A stretch of 64,000 nucleotides of DNA from Puntigrus tetrazona. Its lineage: Eukaryota > Chordata > Actinopteri > Cypriniformes > Cyprinidae. The notes beneath the pieces were generated by a model that made no database searches, was not told the DNA's origin, and saw only the letters and a list, made by a program, of their open reading frames with translations. Both the position numbers and the translations under genes were made by a program. Each line of letters opens with the position of its first letter. Positions within the stretch are counted from its first letter, which is position 1. Below, in pieces: positions 33,561-43,315 of the stretch. The stretch is from contig NC_056715.1 of the NCBI RefSeq assembly GCF_018831695.1, forward strand, positions 20,319,500 to 20,383,499. Reading direction: 5' to 3'.

Positions 33561-33595
33561 CACTGTGGGCGTGACTGGACGTCCTTTCAGACAAA

Positions 33596-33821
33596 AATTT
33601 GACCTGAGGATGTTTCCGCGTCACATCTATTTATAACCTCCAGGTGTTCATGATCAGGTGACGTCACCTGACCGAGGTTATATAAGCCAAACTTTGGCGT
33701 GTTTGACACACGTGCTTCAACAACCGGTCGAACAAAAGACGTTCTCATTAGCGCATTCAGCGCAGCATCTCGTTCCCGCTTTTTCAGGAACAGGGTTACA
33801 GTCAAGTAACCCGAGACGTTC
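33596..33821. repeat. Right inverted terminal repeat of F and its extension
   Basis: Inverted copy of 28625-28797, then a 51-bp right-end extension (GCTTTTTCAGGAACAGGG ... GAGACGTTC) that is complementary to the internal region. Confidence 0.9.
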
Positions 33822-34106
33822 TTAGACAGGAGAAGGCTGCGCCGGTGTCAAGAAGGACAGAAGTGGTCTTTCCTTCAATTTGGACTTGCAGCATTGGTTC
33901 TTGATCAGCATCACATGATATTGTTGGAAGCTGATACCTCCCCGTAGGATCCTCTGGGCATCCCTAATATCCTTGTGCAGGGCCTCGCCATGGGTTGACA
34001 GGTCCTTGTCCTTAGGCTTTTTGTACTTGTCTTGGGATGGCTGGACATTCTCTTCTCAAATGTCCTGGTTGTCCACACCCCCCACAACACACTCCAGGTG
34101 GTCCAT
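33822..34106 (-). pseudogene. Element C protease active-site part, cut by F
   Basis: On the - strand between about 33900 and 33822 there is an aspartic protease active-site LLDTG motif in an open frame that stops at the junction with element F. The remaining protease lies beyond F at 28601-28450. Region 34106-33900 is the gag-protease link. Confidence 0.65.
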
Positions 34107-35166
34107 TCATACTGCGTTGATTATACACTTGCTGTCCTCTTCCCTTCCCAAGGATCTTGTCCATCCTCTTTTGTTTTGTTGGTCTGGTTTTAAATATATT
34201 ACAGTAAGAGCAGCTGCTGTGCTGGGTGTCGTTCCATCATGTCCATTACTTGCTTGTCTTGTTGTTGGTTGCCCTGATGGTGTTATCATAGCTTGTTGAA
34301 TAGCTGGAGCTGCCACCGTCACCGGTGCCATCGTATTAGCTTGGGTTTGTTCTCTAACAGGAGCTTGAATTTTTTCTTCTTGCTCGTTAACTCCTCTAGT
34401 TGAAGGTTGTTCAGGTTTCTTAGAGCTCGTTCTTGGTTCTTCTGCTTCATTTCATCTTTCCTGTATTGGTCCACTTCATGTGCCACATAATCACAGAACT
34501 CTTTCTGTGGTTTGGAGTTGAGTCCCACTACGTCTTCCAGCTTTTCTTTAACCACTGTAGGCATGTCTTCTACTATGGCATTTCTGAAGAGGGTCATCAA
34601 GCTTGGATCTCCTTCTGGATTTTCTCTAGTTCCTCACCTGCTGTCTTTCTTTCCCTGTACGAACATGTTGGAGTTTCCTCTCGATTCTCTTTCCATTCAG
34701 GTTGTTTCCAGTCTTGTGCACGTTTGTCTGTGCTTCCCTCCTTCTCTATCTTGTCGTTGATTTCTATCTTGCCTTTAAACTGGACTTTTCTGAGAGCCAT
34801 TTGTTTTTGGTTACTCCACAATGGGTCATAAGGTGGAGGTTTTCTTCATCTCTTTCGTGTTTTTCCTGTCTTTCCTGTTTAATTAACTTTATTCCATAAT
34901 CTTTGAACAAATTCAAAATTCAAAATTCCCAATTCTCTTTCTTTCTTTTCTTCTCTTTTCTTTGATTTGTCATTGGATTTGTGATTTTTAATCAATCCTT
35001 CCATCTCCCTACACACCATCACATTAAATGTTCCTTTTGCAGGCCACTTTGTGTTTAGATATTTTTTTCGCTTCTCCCATTTTTTTGATATGCGACGTAT
35101 TATATCTTTGCATAAAGGTTGCTGAAGACCAATCACTACAGGGGTTCCTTTCTCATAGGATGCCAT
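34107..35166 (-). pseudogene. Element C gag, broken
   Basis: Frames 35166-34879, 34821-34597, 34600-34319 and 34331-34107 follow each other. The first starts at the most upstream Met after the leader and is a basic, matrix-like segment without an N-terminal Gly. The second is short and highly charged. The third resembles the C-terminal capsid part with a Lys/Glu-rich end. The total is much shorter than a usual retroviral gag, so much of capsid seems deleted, in addition to the frame breaks. Confidence 0.6.
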
Positions 35167-36047
35167 TTTTTTTCAAAACTTCAACCCAGAATTCAAATAA
35201 AAATTCTAATAAAAAATAAAGCTTAACAATTAATCACCAATTAAAATCAAGTACTATGTCATATACTTAAATCTCAAATTTGTGATCAACTATCTATTAT
35301 TATCTATTCAATAGATATTATCTATTCTATTATCTATTCTATTCAATTATCAGTTAAATTGATAACTCTTCAATCACCACTCTATTTCAATACTATTCAA
35401 ATAATAACTTCTTCACTGTCCTTTTATTTATCTATTATTCAATTTATTTTACTCCGGCTTTCTAATCTTAATTATTTCTCAGTCAAAATGAAAAGTCACC
35501 ACCAAGTAAGTTATAACTCCCCCGTTTCTCTATCTCCCTCCTTCTGCAAACGCTCCGTCACAAGAGCCTGCTCCAATGTCACAGGTCAACCCCCCTTACT
35601 TTGCCTAACTTCCTTCTCACTCTCCCCTCCTTTTTTCCTTTCCTTTGCTCTTGACTTTCTATACCTTTCCACTCTGCATTTCTTTATCACTCTGCACCTA
35701 TTATGTTCTTATTTTAAATTAATTTCTTGATTTACTCATATTAAATCTAATTCATTACTATTTCTTCTTAATTTTTTCCTATAAAATACAATTTTTCAAA
35801 AATAACAAGTATTAAATTTTCACTTGCCCCCTTGTGTTCAGCTCTTCAATGGCTTTTGCACCACATAGGAAGTCCTGCCAACAGTTAGATAGAACAGGTA
35901 GTTTTTACTGTATCAGCTCCTCTTATTCGGTGCAGCCACCTGATTTCAAATAAGGAACATACAGAATCAAGCAAAATAATAATACATATTAAACATAGTT
36001 GTTTCAAATTTCCAATTAATCCAAATACCGTTTGACTCACACTACTA

Positions 36048-36049
<2 letters not shown>

Positions 36050-36097
<48 letters not shown>
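36050..36097. repeat. (AT)n microsatellite
   Basis: About 23 AT units within the leader of element C. Confidence 0.95.
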
Positions 36098-36103
<6 letters not shown>

Positions 36104-37302
36104 GGTCAACAATCATTTCATTCCCTCCTCATCCATTACAGCACTCTACTCTTTCCTTCTTTCTCTACCTTCTTTTTTCTTTTCTAGTCTCTCTCAACAC
36201 CCTGGTGACACCCTTCACTCCTTCTTCTTTTCCTTCCACACCACACCCTTATATTATAATATTCCCTTTTATTTTATTATTTCTCTGATTTTTTTTTTTT
36301 TATTTATCAATTTGCATTTTGTAATTTGCTTGCACCAAGAGCTCTTTTGGTGAAACAAGTACAACATTTTATTTTATTTCATCACATAATATAAAACTTC
36401 ACACACACTTTAAATTCATTCACATATTATCCCACAGCACATCATATAACTTCTCTCAAGTGATCCAACCACTCAATTTCCCTTTAATCAAATCTTGTTC
36501 TTATTTCTCTTTTTCTTTTTCTTTACTTCTTCTTTATTTCTATTGTTTTATTTTATTATTACATTATTATTATTTTTCCTTTTTTTTTTTTTTTTTTTAT
36601 TTATGCAATTGGTCTCACTGACAGAAGTTATACCCACTCTCATTTACACACCATCCGCCAGTTCCATAACCAGCTCTCACTCACACACACACACAACTTC
36701 AATCTCTCCCTGACCCTTCCTGGAGAAATTTTTTCCACAACACACTTTCAACAGTTCTCACTCAACTTTTAGCAAACGCATAACATACAACATATAAGAC
36801 AAGGCCAGCCAAAAATAAAGACAGACGCTGCAGGATTTTTACCTATTGTTAATCTTCAGCATCGATATATCCGCACTAAAACTGCCCTATACACTACTTT
36901 TCAAATATTGTCATGGTCACTTTATTATCAGTTTTGTTTTCTTCTTTCGTTACCTTTCTGAGGGTCAGCTATTTCCTGTTATGTTGAATTGCTGCATTTC
37001 TACTGTTTTGTGTTTCTCTATCTCTCATTATGAGTTCTAGAATTATCTGACCAACACCTCCCTTTAACATAGGACTTTTTCTGCCCGACAAGAGGACTTT
37101 AACCTAATTAGGACCTTTTTCCACACCCCTTTCAGGTCTTGATACCTGCAGGTGCGCAAACTAAAAACAACATAAACACTCCTTACGAGTGACCTGTCAG
37201 TTCTGCTCGCTCTTCCACTACCCTCATAGTAAAAAAACAGCACGCTGCAGGCTTTTAGGACTTTTCATGATAGCCCTAGAATCCCCAGATTTTCCATCGC
37301 CC

Positions 37303-37304
<2 letters not shown>

Positions 37305-37334
<30 letters not shown>
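37305..37334. repeat. (CA)n microsatellite
   Basis: About 15 AC units within the leader of element C. Confidence 0.95.
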
Positions 37335-37336
<2 letters not shown>

Positions 37337-37748
37337 TTACCTGTAAGTGAACTGCCTTTTCTCAGCCCTCACTCATCAGCCAATAGTGTCCATTGCAATG
37401 CATTCACTCAAAATTAAAATATCTAAACTGAAAATAATTTTAAAACAAACTAAAATAACAAGCTAAACAAAACATAACTAAACCAATAAACAAAACAAAA
37501 TGACTGCTCCTTTTCCTGACACCTAAAATCCATTTATATATACATTTTTGTGTATTTTGGGTTCCACGCAGCAGAGGTTCTTTATAATTACCATAGGTTG
37601 GTTAATCAGCAGACTACACAAAGAGGCATATAAGCAAAAACTGCTTACCTTTTATTTTTCTGGCGCCAGCCGAGTTTGTGTAGTCAGCCTCCTGACCCTC
37701 CTTGGCAATCGTCTTTTTGTCTCTTCTTCTTCTCAAAACCTCTGTCCT

Positions 37749-37766
37749 GCCCCACGTTGGGCGCCA
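37749..37766 (-). promoter_or_regulatory. Primer-binding site of element C, tRNA-Lys1,2 type
   Basis: On the - strand TGGCGCCCAACGTGGGGC starts five bases after the 5' LTR. It matches in full, from memory, the 18-nt site complementary to tRNA-Lys1,2 used by several exogenous and endogenous retroviruses. Confidence 0.85.
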
Positions 37767-37771
37767 AATTA

Positions 37772-38047
37772 TGTTGTGGAAAGTTATTGTTGATTTGGAG
37801 CCGAATTCACTTCTTGAGCAAAGAGACTCGTACAGCAGGATTTTAGGTGTCAGGAAAAAACTTTATTCAAGTCTGATGTATGTTTTGCAGACCCCACTAC
37901 CTTCGCACGCAACCTAGCCCCCACTGCCTTCACATGCAATCTTCCAACAGCAGACGCCATTCTGTTTAAGAAGGGCACAAAAGTAACATGTAGTTAACTC
38001 ATAAATGTATAGAAATTATAAAAGAACACTGAAGGAAAACTCCGTCA
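37772..38047 (-). repeat. Element C 5' LTR, internally deleted (276 bp)
   Basis: Same ends as the 3' LTR, but ...AAGTCTGA joins directly to TGTATGTTT, removing the part present at about 13461-13740 in the partner. The flanking CCGG at 38048-38051 duplicates 13357-13360 with one mismatch. Confidence 0.85.
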
Positions 38048-38720
38048 CCGGCAGAGGTCAGCCATTAGCCGGGAAATGAAGGGGGTACCCTGGTCGGTCA
38101 GGATCTCGGCTGGGAGGCCAACCCAGCTGAAGAACAGAAACAGTTCCTTGGCGATGGTCTTCGCCGTGGCCTTCCGTAGAGGAACGGCTTCAGGGTAGCG
38201 GGTGGCATAGTCGACTATGACCAGCACATGTTCATGTCCCCGGGCGGACTTTGGCAGCGGCCCGACAAGGTCCATCCCAATACGCTCGAAGGGCACGTCG
38301 ATGATGGGCAGCGGAATGAGTGGACTGGGGGGAGGAGTTCGAGGAGCCGTCAACTGACATGTGGGGCAAGCTTGACAGAACCGCTTGACTTCAGCATCGA
38401 GGCCGGTCCAGTGGAAGCGATCACGGATGCGCTGAGCAGTGTTAGCTGTCCCGAGGTGTCCTGCCATCGGGTGAGAGTGGGCCAGTTCCAGGATTGCCTC
38501 GGTCTTCGATTTTGGAACTACTAGGAGCATTTTCTCCTCCCCCCTCCGCTGGGCGACACAGTACAACAGGCCGTTTTTGACGATGAAGTGCGGAGAGGAT
38601 GGGGCCCAGGTCGCACTTCTCGTCCTTCGATGATTCGCACTTGAGGCCAACAGTGCTTGAGTCGATCATCCTCTTTCTGGGCTTTTTTTGAAGAGCCTCC
38701 TCCCAAAACCTGCTAAAAGA
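38048..38720 (-). pseudogene. Element B integrase, proximal half
   Basis: Frame 38650-38045 includes the HHCC module (LELAHSHPMAGHLGTANTAQ, FCQACPTCQ), LPIIDVPFERIGMDLVGPLP, the first Asp in VLVIVDYATRYPEAVPL and the second in EILTDQGTPFISRLMADLCR. It stops at the insertion of element C. The remainder is at 13356-12798, and the two sides meet without loss of a codon. The segment upstream to 38720 (HFIVKNGLLYCVAQRR) is in a shifted frame. Confidence 0.9.
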
Positions 38721-38885
38721 CATCAAGGATGGGAGGGGACTCACCATCTCTCCCGCTGTCCGAGGCCAGCAACACGGGATGATCCTGCGGTTTGCGGGCT
38801 GGTCTCCGCCGGAGGCGGTTCCCTCTGGGGCTGACAGGCTGGGTGGCGGCTCCAAGCAGGCGATCGAACCCTGGCCAGTCCCTTC

Positions 38886-39120
38886 CTAGCAACACCGGGA
38901 CCGGAGATCCACTCCAACTTCCAGGGGCCAGGTACCCACGCCCGGCCGAAAGGTTGACCCGCCGAGCCGGGACTTGCCGGGTGTCCCGTGCACGCAGGTG
39001 ATGGGGATGTAAATCTTTTTTCTCGCGGGGCCAGGAGGTTCGCTTCGCACCAGGGTGACTGTGCTACTGGAGTCTAGGAGGGGGCTCGGAAGGGCTTGCC
39101 GTTCACTTTTACCTAAACCT
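38886..39120 (-). pseudogene. Element B protease
   Basis: Within frame 39209-38886 the residues LLDSSSTVTLVRSEPPG at about 39075 resemble a Gypsy protease active site, with DSS in place of the usual D-S/T-G. The following residues include YIPITCVHG, a flap-like segment. The substituted Gly and a shortened region indicate decay. Gag lies before it and integrase after it. Confidence 0.65.
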
Positions 39121-39483
39121 CGGGGCTCCTTTGGGTGGTTCGTGGTGAACGATGCAGCCTGCCAGCCAGCGCGGCCGGGCGGACCGGTCTTCCATCGGCA
39201 TTGGCTCATCGCGCAGAGGAACCGCTGGCCTGCTGACTGGTTGCTCCTTGACCACCCTCCAGGGAAAAGGCAGCGGCGCTCGCTCCCCCGGCTCCCGATG
39301 TTGGGCTGCGTCCGCTAGCTCCACTGCCTCGACGAGCTCCATGGTCGTTGTGGGGTTCCTCATCTTTACCGCCTGTCGGTGTGAGCGAGGGAGAGCTCGG
39401 AGAAACCGGTCAAAGACGACCCGTTCTGTCACCTGACTCGCTGACGGGTTCCGTCTAAAAAAAGCAAATGTTTGCGAGGCGCT
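39109..39483 (-). pseudogene. Element B gag with SCAN-like domain
   Basis: Frame 39432-39109 begins VFDRFLRALPRSHRQAVKMR and continues NPTTTMELVEAVELADA. This pattern matches the C-terminal capsid segment of Gmr1-like gag, from which mammalian SCAN domains are thought to derive. The SCAN-like stretch is cut at its start: sequence upstream of 39483 is the 3' LTR of element A. A Pro/Arg-rich tail leads to the protease. Confidence 0.7.
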
Positions 39484-39706
39484 TTTTGTGTTGTAATGGG
39501 CCTATCTTTTCCTTTTTATAAGCTGTGCGTTTTGTTTATTTGGGGAGTTGTAATTGGCCAGCTTACCCCTGTGTGAGTTCTTGTTTGGTTGTTTTCACTT
39601 GTTTTGGTTGCGACAAGTTTGACTTATTTGATTTGGGTAAATAAAGACCCATTTTTTTTGTGTGTAAACCTGGGTGTTCCTTTTTCTTGACCTCTCGGTC
39701 CTCACA
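39484..39706 (+). repeat. Element A 3' LTR, distal remnant
   Basis: From TTTTTGTGTTGTAATGGGCC it matches 6540-6783 (GGTAAATAAAGACCC, TTTCTTGACCTCTCGGTC), ends CTCACA, and is followed by the GGTGT duplication. About 30 bases are missing within, and the whole first half is lost. Confidence 0.88.
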
Positions 39707-40498
39707 GGTGTTTTATCGCTTTAGCTGGAAATGGACTGTTTAACGTGGTCGTTGTATATTACTGACACTCTGTGTCAGACCGACAAACCTTTTCTCTCCA
39801 TTTACAGGAGAGTGGATGTAGTGGACTTTATTTGATCTTATTAAGCTTAGTAGTTCGGAGAACAGGGTATCAGTATTGCACACCAACCACGTTGAACAAT
39901 CCATTTCAAATAAAGTCGATTAAAAACTCCCGTTTATATGAACAATGAAACACAGTTTGGAGTGATCACGTTGAGCTGGGAGTAGTTTTTACTATTTAAG
40001 AACACGTGTCAAAGATTTTATTTAATTTTGTTCGTGTCAAAGAACTTTTAGAAGATTTAGTTTGTTTGCCACGTGATCGTCCTCCGAACAGCGTTTCTTT
40101 GTTCATGTCAATGGGTGTTTTTATCGCTTTAGCTGGAAATGGAGTGTTCATCGTGGTCGTTGTACATTACTGACACTCTGTGCTCCGAATTGTATACCGT
40201 TGAGTGCTTTGACAGGATATCGTTGAAATGTAAATAAAGGTGCCTGATTAATTTGATATCTTTGAGAAATACACTTCCGTTCACTTGCACTCAGTGTGGC
40301 TCGCAGCAACAGCGATTTTTGTCTTCCAACTGAATTAATTTGAGTTGATTTATTAAGGAAGTGTGGGATTTATGTTTTAAAGGATTTATGTTTTACAGGT
40401 TTTACTCAATAGAAGCACTGTACCCAAGCCTCATAAAGGCTCTGAGTTTTTCTACTTGATATTATGTGTATGTGCTGTGCAAAATGTCTTATCTACAG

Positions 40499-41310
40499 TG
40501 TGACGGCCCATGTGGTGGCCGCACATTAAACGATCGGGTGAGAAATACACAATACACCAATACACTAATCTATATTTATTTATTTTGTTTAAATGGTTCA
40601 TTATTATTATTTGAAATAAGACTCATACACAGTTTGTTAGTTTATTTATTTTAAAGCAGTTAACCGTTTGGGTGCACACAAGTTGGTTTACTGTGTTTTA
40701 TTTGGTTTAATATATATTTCTTTGAGTTAAGTTACCATGTCGCGGGTGGTGTGGAGAGTGGCAGAGGTACCGGCTGTTCCTTTGTGAGGTCCGGCAGTTT
40801 AAAGGGCGACCCACCACCACGGCTGCTGTTTTTAGTTCCGCCGGCTTGTTCCATCCAGCTGGGAACTTGTAGGGGAGCGCTGATGTGGTCAACTGTTTTG
40901 AATTTGTTAATCTTATTTTTTCCTTTTGCTATATTTCTTTCTCCGTTTGTGATTTATCTAAGCAACTATTTGTTATGAAATGATTTGTTGTTGTTAGATT
41001 TATGCAAGCATTTAAAATATTGATTTCCTGTGTTTCCCTCCTTGTTTCTATTGGATTAGTCCGTTTGTTTATAAGTGCTCTGTCATTTTGGGGTTGGGTT
41101 TGAGTTGGTGTCGTCTTTGAGTTGCTAGTAGTTTTCTGTTCTCTGTATGTTTTGTTATTTTTATTTTATAAGGCCTGCTTATTGATTTGATCATTTTTGT
41201 GTATTAATATATATTTTTGGCTCTTTATTAAAAGCATTTTTTTCCCCTTTAAACTTTGTTTGTGCTGGTGAGAGCCCTTACAACTCTAAAACCTGGTGTG
41301 ATCCCTCACA
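40499..41310 (+). repeat. Solo LTR with TACAG duplication
   Basis: 812 bp starting TGTGACGGCCC and ending ATCCCTCACA, with TACAG duplicated at 40494-40498 and 41311-41315. The ends resemble the LTR of element A, so it is probably a related Gmr1-like family. The copy at 57658-58022 is in the same place with 447 bp missing inside. Confidence 0.88.
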
Positions 41311-41829
41311 TACAGAAACAAGATATGGAGACTGCTGAGCCCATCTACTGGTCGAGAAGAAACAACTGCACCTGGTTCTGTGAAGGACACCTGAGTGGGA
41401 GGAAGAGGCAAGCACTAGAATATAACTATTGTGTGAAATGTAGTGTGAGCATACAGGACTGCCCTGCATGCCTTTAATGCTGTTGTTCTGTATCCTGAGC
41501 TCAGTCTGAATTATTCTGACTTTATTAAACTAATTAAGATTTTTAGGTTTAAAAGTAAGTCTCATCATTGACAGACCTGAACCTGAGAGGGAAACAACGA
41601 AGATTTTCCAAACACAAGGAAGGAATTGATGTAGGGACGAAGGCGTGAAAAAGAAGGAGAAATGGACGTGTTGTTTTGGTGTGGTGAGGACGGGCGTAAA
41701 TGCCGCGCTCCGCCAAGTTTGCCGGTGGGGCGCCTTTTCTCGGGCAGACAATGTCGAAGAGTTGCAGAAGACATGAAAAGAGTGGAGTGGAAAAGCTGGT
41801 GTGCGTCTTTGGCCTGCTGCCGTGCCTTC

Positions 41830-41837
41830 TTTAAATA
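41830..41837 (+). promoter_or_regulatory. TATA-like box upstream of 5S remnant
   Basis: TTTAAATA lies about 30 bases before the 5S-like start, where vertebrate 5S genes often have a TATA-like element for Pol III. The right copy has the same box at 58542-58549. Confidence 0.5.
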
Positions 41838-41861
41838 GCTCGCATTCGCAGGGCTGCTTTC

Positions 41862-41905
41862 GCTACGGCCATACCTCACTCTGTTCACACCTGATCTCGT
41901 TTGAT
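41862..41905 (+). rRNA. 5S rRNA 5' fragment (split by LINE)
   Basis: GCTACGGCCATACC... through CCTGATCTCG and TTTGAT corresponds to about nucleotides 1-43 of 5S rRNA with several changes. It is followed directly by the LINE. The internal promoter boxes lie in the 3' fragment beyond the LINE, so this copy cannot be transcribed normally. Confidence 0.85.
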
Positions 41906-42118
41906 GGGCGTGTTCTGGGAGAGTTTGGACTTCTGAGCTGCAATTTTGTTTGGTGATCATTTTTGAAAATAGTTGTTTTGGTTTTTTTGGCAAAGTTCTG
42001 AGTTTTTAATCTTTTGCAGTTGTCTCTTCCTCCCCTGCAGCGGCTGCTGCTTGCATGGGAGGAGTTTTGTTTTGTTTGGTTTTTCTTTCTTCACCATTGA
42101 GGTTGTGGTGGCCATTGA

Positions 42119-43239
42119 ATGGAGCACATGGAAGGAGATAATGGAGTGCCACAAACAGAGGTGATTTCCGAAAAGGACAGAGGCAAGTGTGACAGGATGG
42201 AGGAAAAGGTGTTTGAAAAGAGCTTAACTTTGAGTGTGGAAATTGTTGGAGATGAGAAAGTCACAATGATGGAGCTACTTCGAGGAATTAATGAAGTTTG
42301 TGGGGCTGTGATTGGATGTCAGTTCAAAGGAGATAAAAATATGAGATTACAATGAGCCACAGTAAGGGGAAAGAAAGGCTGATTGATGGATTCAAAATCA
42401 AAAACTGTCAAATTTTGGCTAGAGATCTGAGCAATGATGAACTTGTTGTTTCATTCATGAATCTTCCGGTGTATATCACTGATGAGGAAATTCTGGAGAA
42501 ACTGGAAGGATGGGGTGTCAAAGCAACATCTTCAGTCAAGAGGAGGAGATGGCCAGGAACAGACATTGCAGATGGGACTCGCTTCTGTAGAGTTAAGTTC
42601 ACTGATACTGTTCAATCTTTTGCCATACTCACAAAGTTTGAAACATTGGAAGGTGCGGAACACTTTCGAGTGATTCATAACAGACAAGTGAAAGTGTGTC
42701 GTATTTGTATTCAGCCTGGACATGTATTGAGAGACTGCCCTGAATTTACTTGCTACAAGTGTGGTAAACAGGGACACTACGCTAGAGAATGCAAAGAACT
42801 GAGTGATGTACATTATGGTGATGTGTTGTGGGGTGCGAACTCGTCCAGTGGATTAAATGAGGATGGGAGTAGACCCATGCAAGAAGACACAATGGGGAAC
42901 ACCCTTGATGACTTTAATCCAGGACTGAAGGATCACACAGCTCAAGCTGAGCGAGGCACCTCCTCTCTCCAGAGTGCTAGATCAGGGCTCTCTCAGCGTC
43001 TAGTGGGCAGTAAAGAAAAGGACAGGAGTGTGGTTAAAACATTTATTGCAGATGAGTCACCACAGTCATCAGCCTCGTTTAAGACTGCTCTCAAGCGTGA
43101 TGGAACTGTAAATGATGTTGTTGATGTGGATGAGGATGAGGATGATGATGATAATGATGAAGATGATGACAATGATGAAGATGATGATGACTATGATCTG
43201 TATGAGGGGTATGTGAAAATATGCAAGATTGCTGACTGA
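42119..43239 (+). pseudogene. LINE copy 1 ORF1 protein, one frameshift
   Basis: Starts MEHMEGDNGVPQTEVISEKD. Frame 42119-42355 shifts into 42352-43239. The middle has an RRM-like fold region (ELVVSFMNLPVYITDEEILE ... RFCRVKFTD), then two CCHC knuckles, CRICIQPGHVLRDC and CYKCGKQGHYAREC. A long linker and a strongly acidic Asp/Glu tail (about 43120-43200, GATGAT-type repeats) follow. This is a nucleic-acid-binding ORF1 of the Tx1 kind that would package the LINE RNA. Confidence 0.88.
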
Positions 43240-43315
43240 CAAGGGGAGAGAAAGGAAGCATAAAGAAAAGAAATGAGGTTTATCTATTTATCTCAAAGTC
43301 ACGCCTACTGCTGCT

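Larger units (their letters stand above)
28602..33821 (+). mobile_element. Element F: DIRS1-type tyrosine-recombinase retrotransposon
   Basis: 5.2 kb with inverted terminal repeats (28625-28797 against 33596-33770) instead of direct LTRs. An internal complementary region at about 33435-33560 reproduces both outer ends in reverse, the hallmark of DIRS circular replication. The + strand carries gag-like, RT, RNase H and tyrosine recombinase regions. No target duplication is seen, as expected for recombinase-mediated insertion. It interrupts the protease of element C. Confidence 0.93.
35167..37748 (-). other. Long AT-rich leader of element C
   Basis: About 2.6 kb lies between the primer site and gag with no recognisable frame. 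On the - strand it is very purine-rich, and it carries (AT)n, poly-T and (CA)n runs. Retroviral leaders are normally a few hundred bases, so either this is an expanded leader or it holds unrecognised inserted sequence. Confidence 0.5.
13361..38047 (-). mobile_element. Element C: endogenous retrovirus-like element inserted in integrase of B
   Basis: Two LTRs (13361-13914 and 37772-38047) share both termini: TGTT... and ...CTCCGTCA on the + strand. The flanks are CCTG (13357-13360) and CCGG (38048-38051), a 4-bp duplication with one mismatch. On the - strand, the 5' LTR is followed by a tRNA-Lys1,2-type primer site, a ~2.6-kb AT-rich leader, a broken gag, an aspartic protease split by element F, and a class I-like RT. 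RNase H, integrase and env were not found. Elements D, E and F are nested inside. The element cannot be functional. Confidence 0.85.
11019..39483 (-). mobile_element. Element B: Gmr1-like Gypsy with SCAN-like gag, split by element C
   Basis: Read on the - strand, parts appear in the order gag (39483-39109), protease (about 39120-38886), integrase (38720-38048, then 13356-12798), RT (about 12650-11862), RNase H (11946-11425) and 3' LTR (11422-11019). The two integrase halves join exactly when 13361-38047 plus one 4-bp duplication is removed. The 5' LTR and start of gag are missing: gag sequence runs straight into the 3' LTR of element A at about 39484. Integrase before RT places it near Gmr1-type elements. 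Confidence 0.87.
5755..39706 (+). mobile_element. Element A: Gmr1-like Gypsy LTR retrotransposon, host of the nested cluster
   Basis: The insertion is flanked by a perfect 5-bp target-site duplication, GGTGT, at 5750-5754 and 39707-39711; removing it restores the block X unit. It starts TGTGACGG and ends CTCACA. Visible + strand parts are the 5' LTR, a tRNA-Leu-type primer site, part of gag, integrase, then reverse transcriptase to the YLDD motif, and the distal half of the 3' LTR (39484-39706). Integrase lies before RT, as in Gmr1-like elements. Protease, RNase H and much of gag are missing. Its body is filled by a Tc1-like element and by element B with everything nested in B. Confidence 0.88.
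39712..41861. repeat. Block X, left copy, 3' part and 5S upstream spacer
   Basis: It continues the unit cut at 5754 and matches 56870-58572. It has two more ~400-bp-type units, then GATTTATGTTTTACAGG sequence, a solo LTR (40499-41310), the CxxC-x6-CxxC frame again (about 41400-41477), and finally spacer leading to the 5S fragment. No gene is recognised. Confidence 0.7.

Noticed and set aside
34433..34831. 132-codon hydrophobic + strand frame
   Set aside because: Antisense of the Lys/Glu-rich gag of element C; not a membrane protein.
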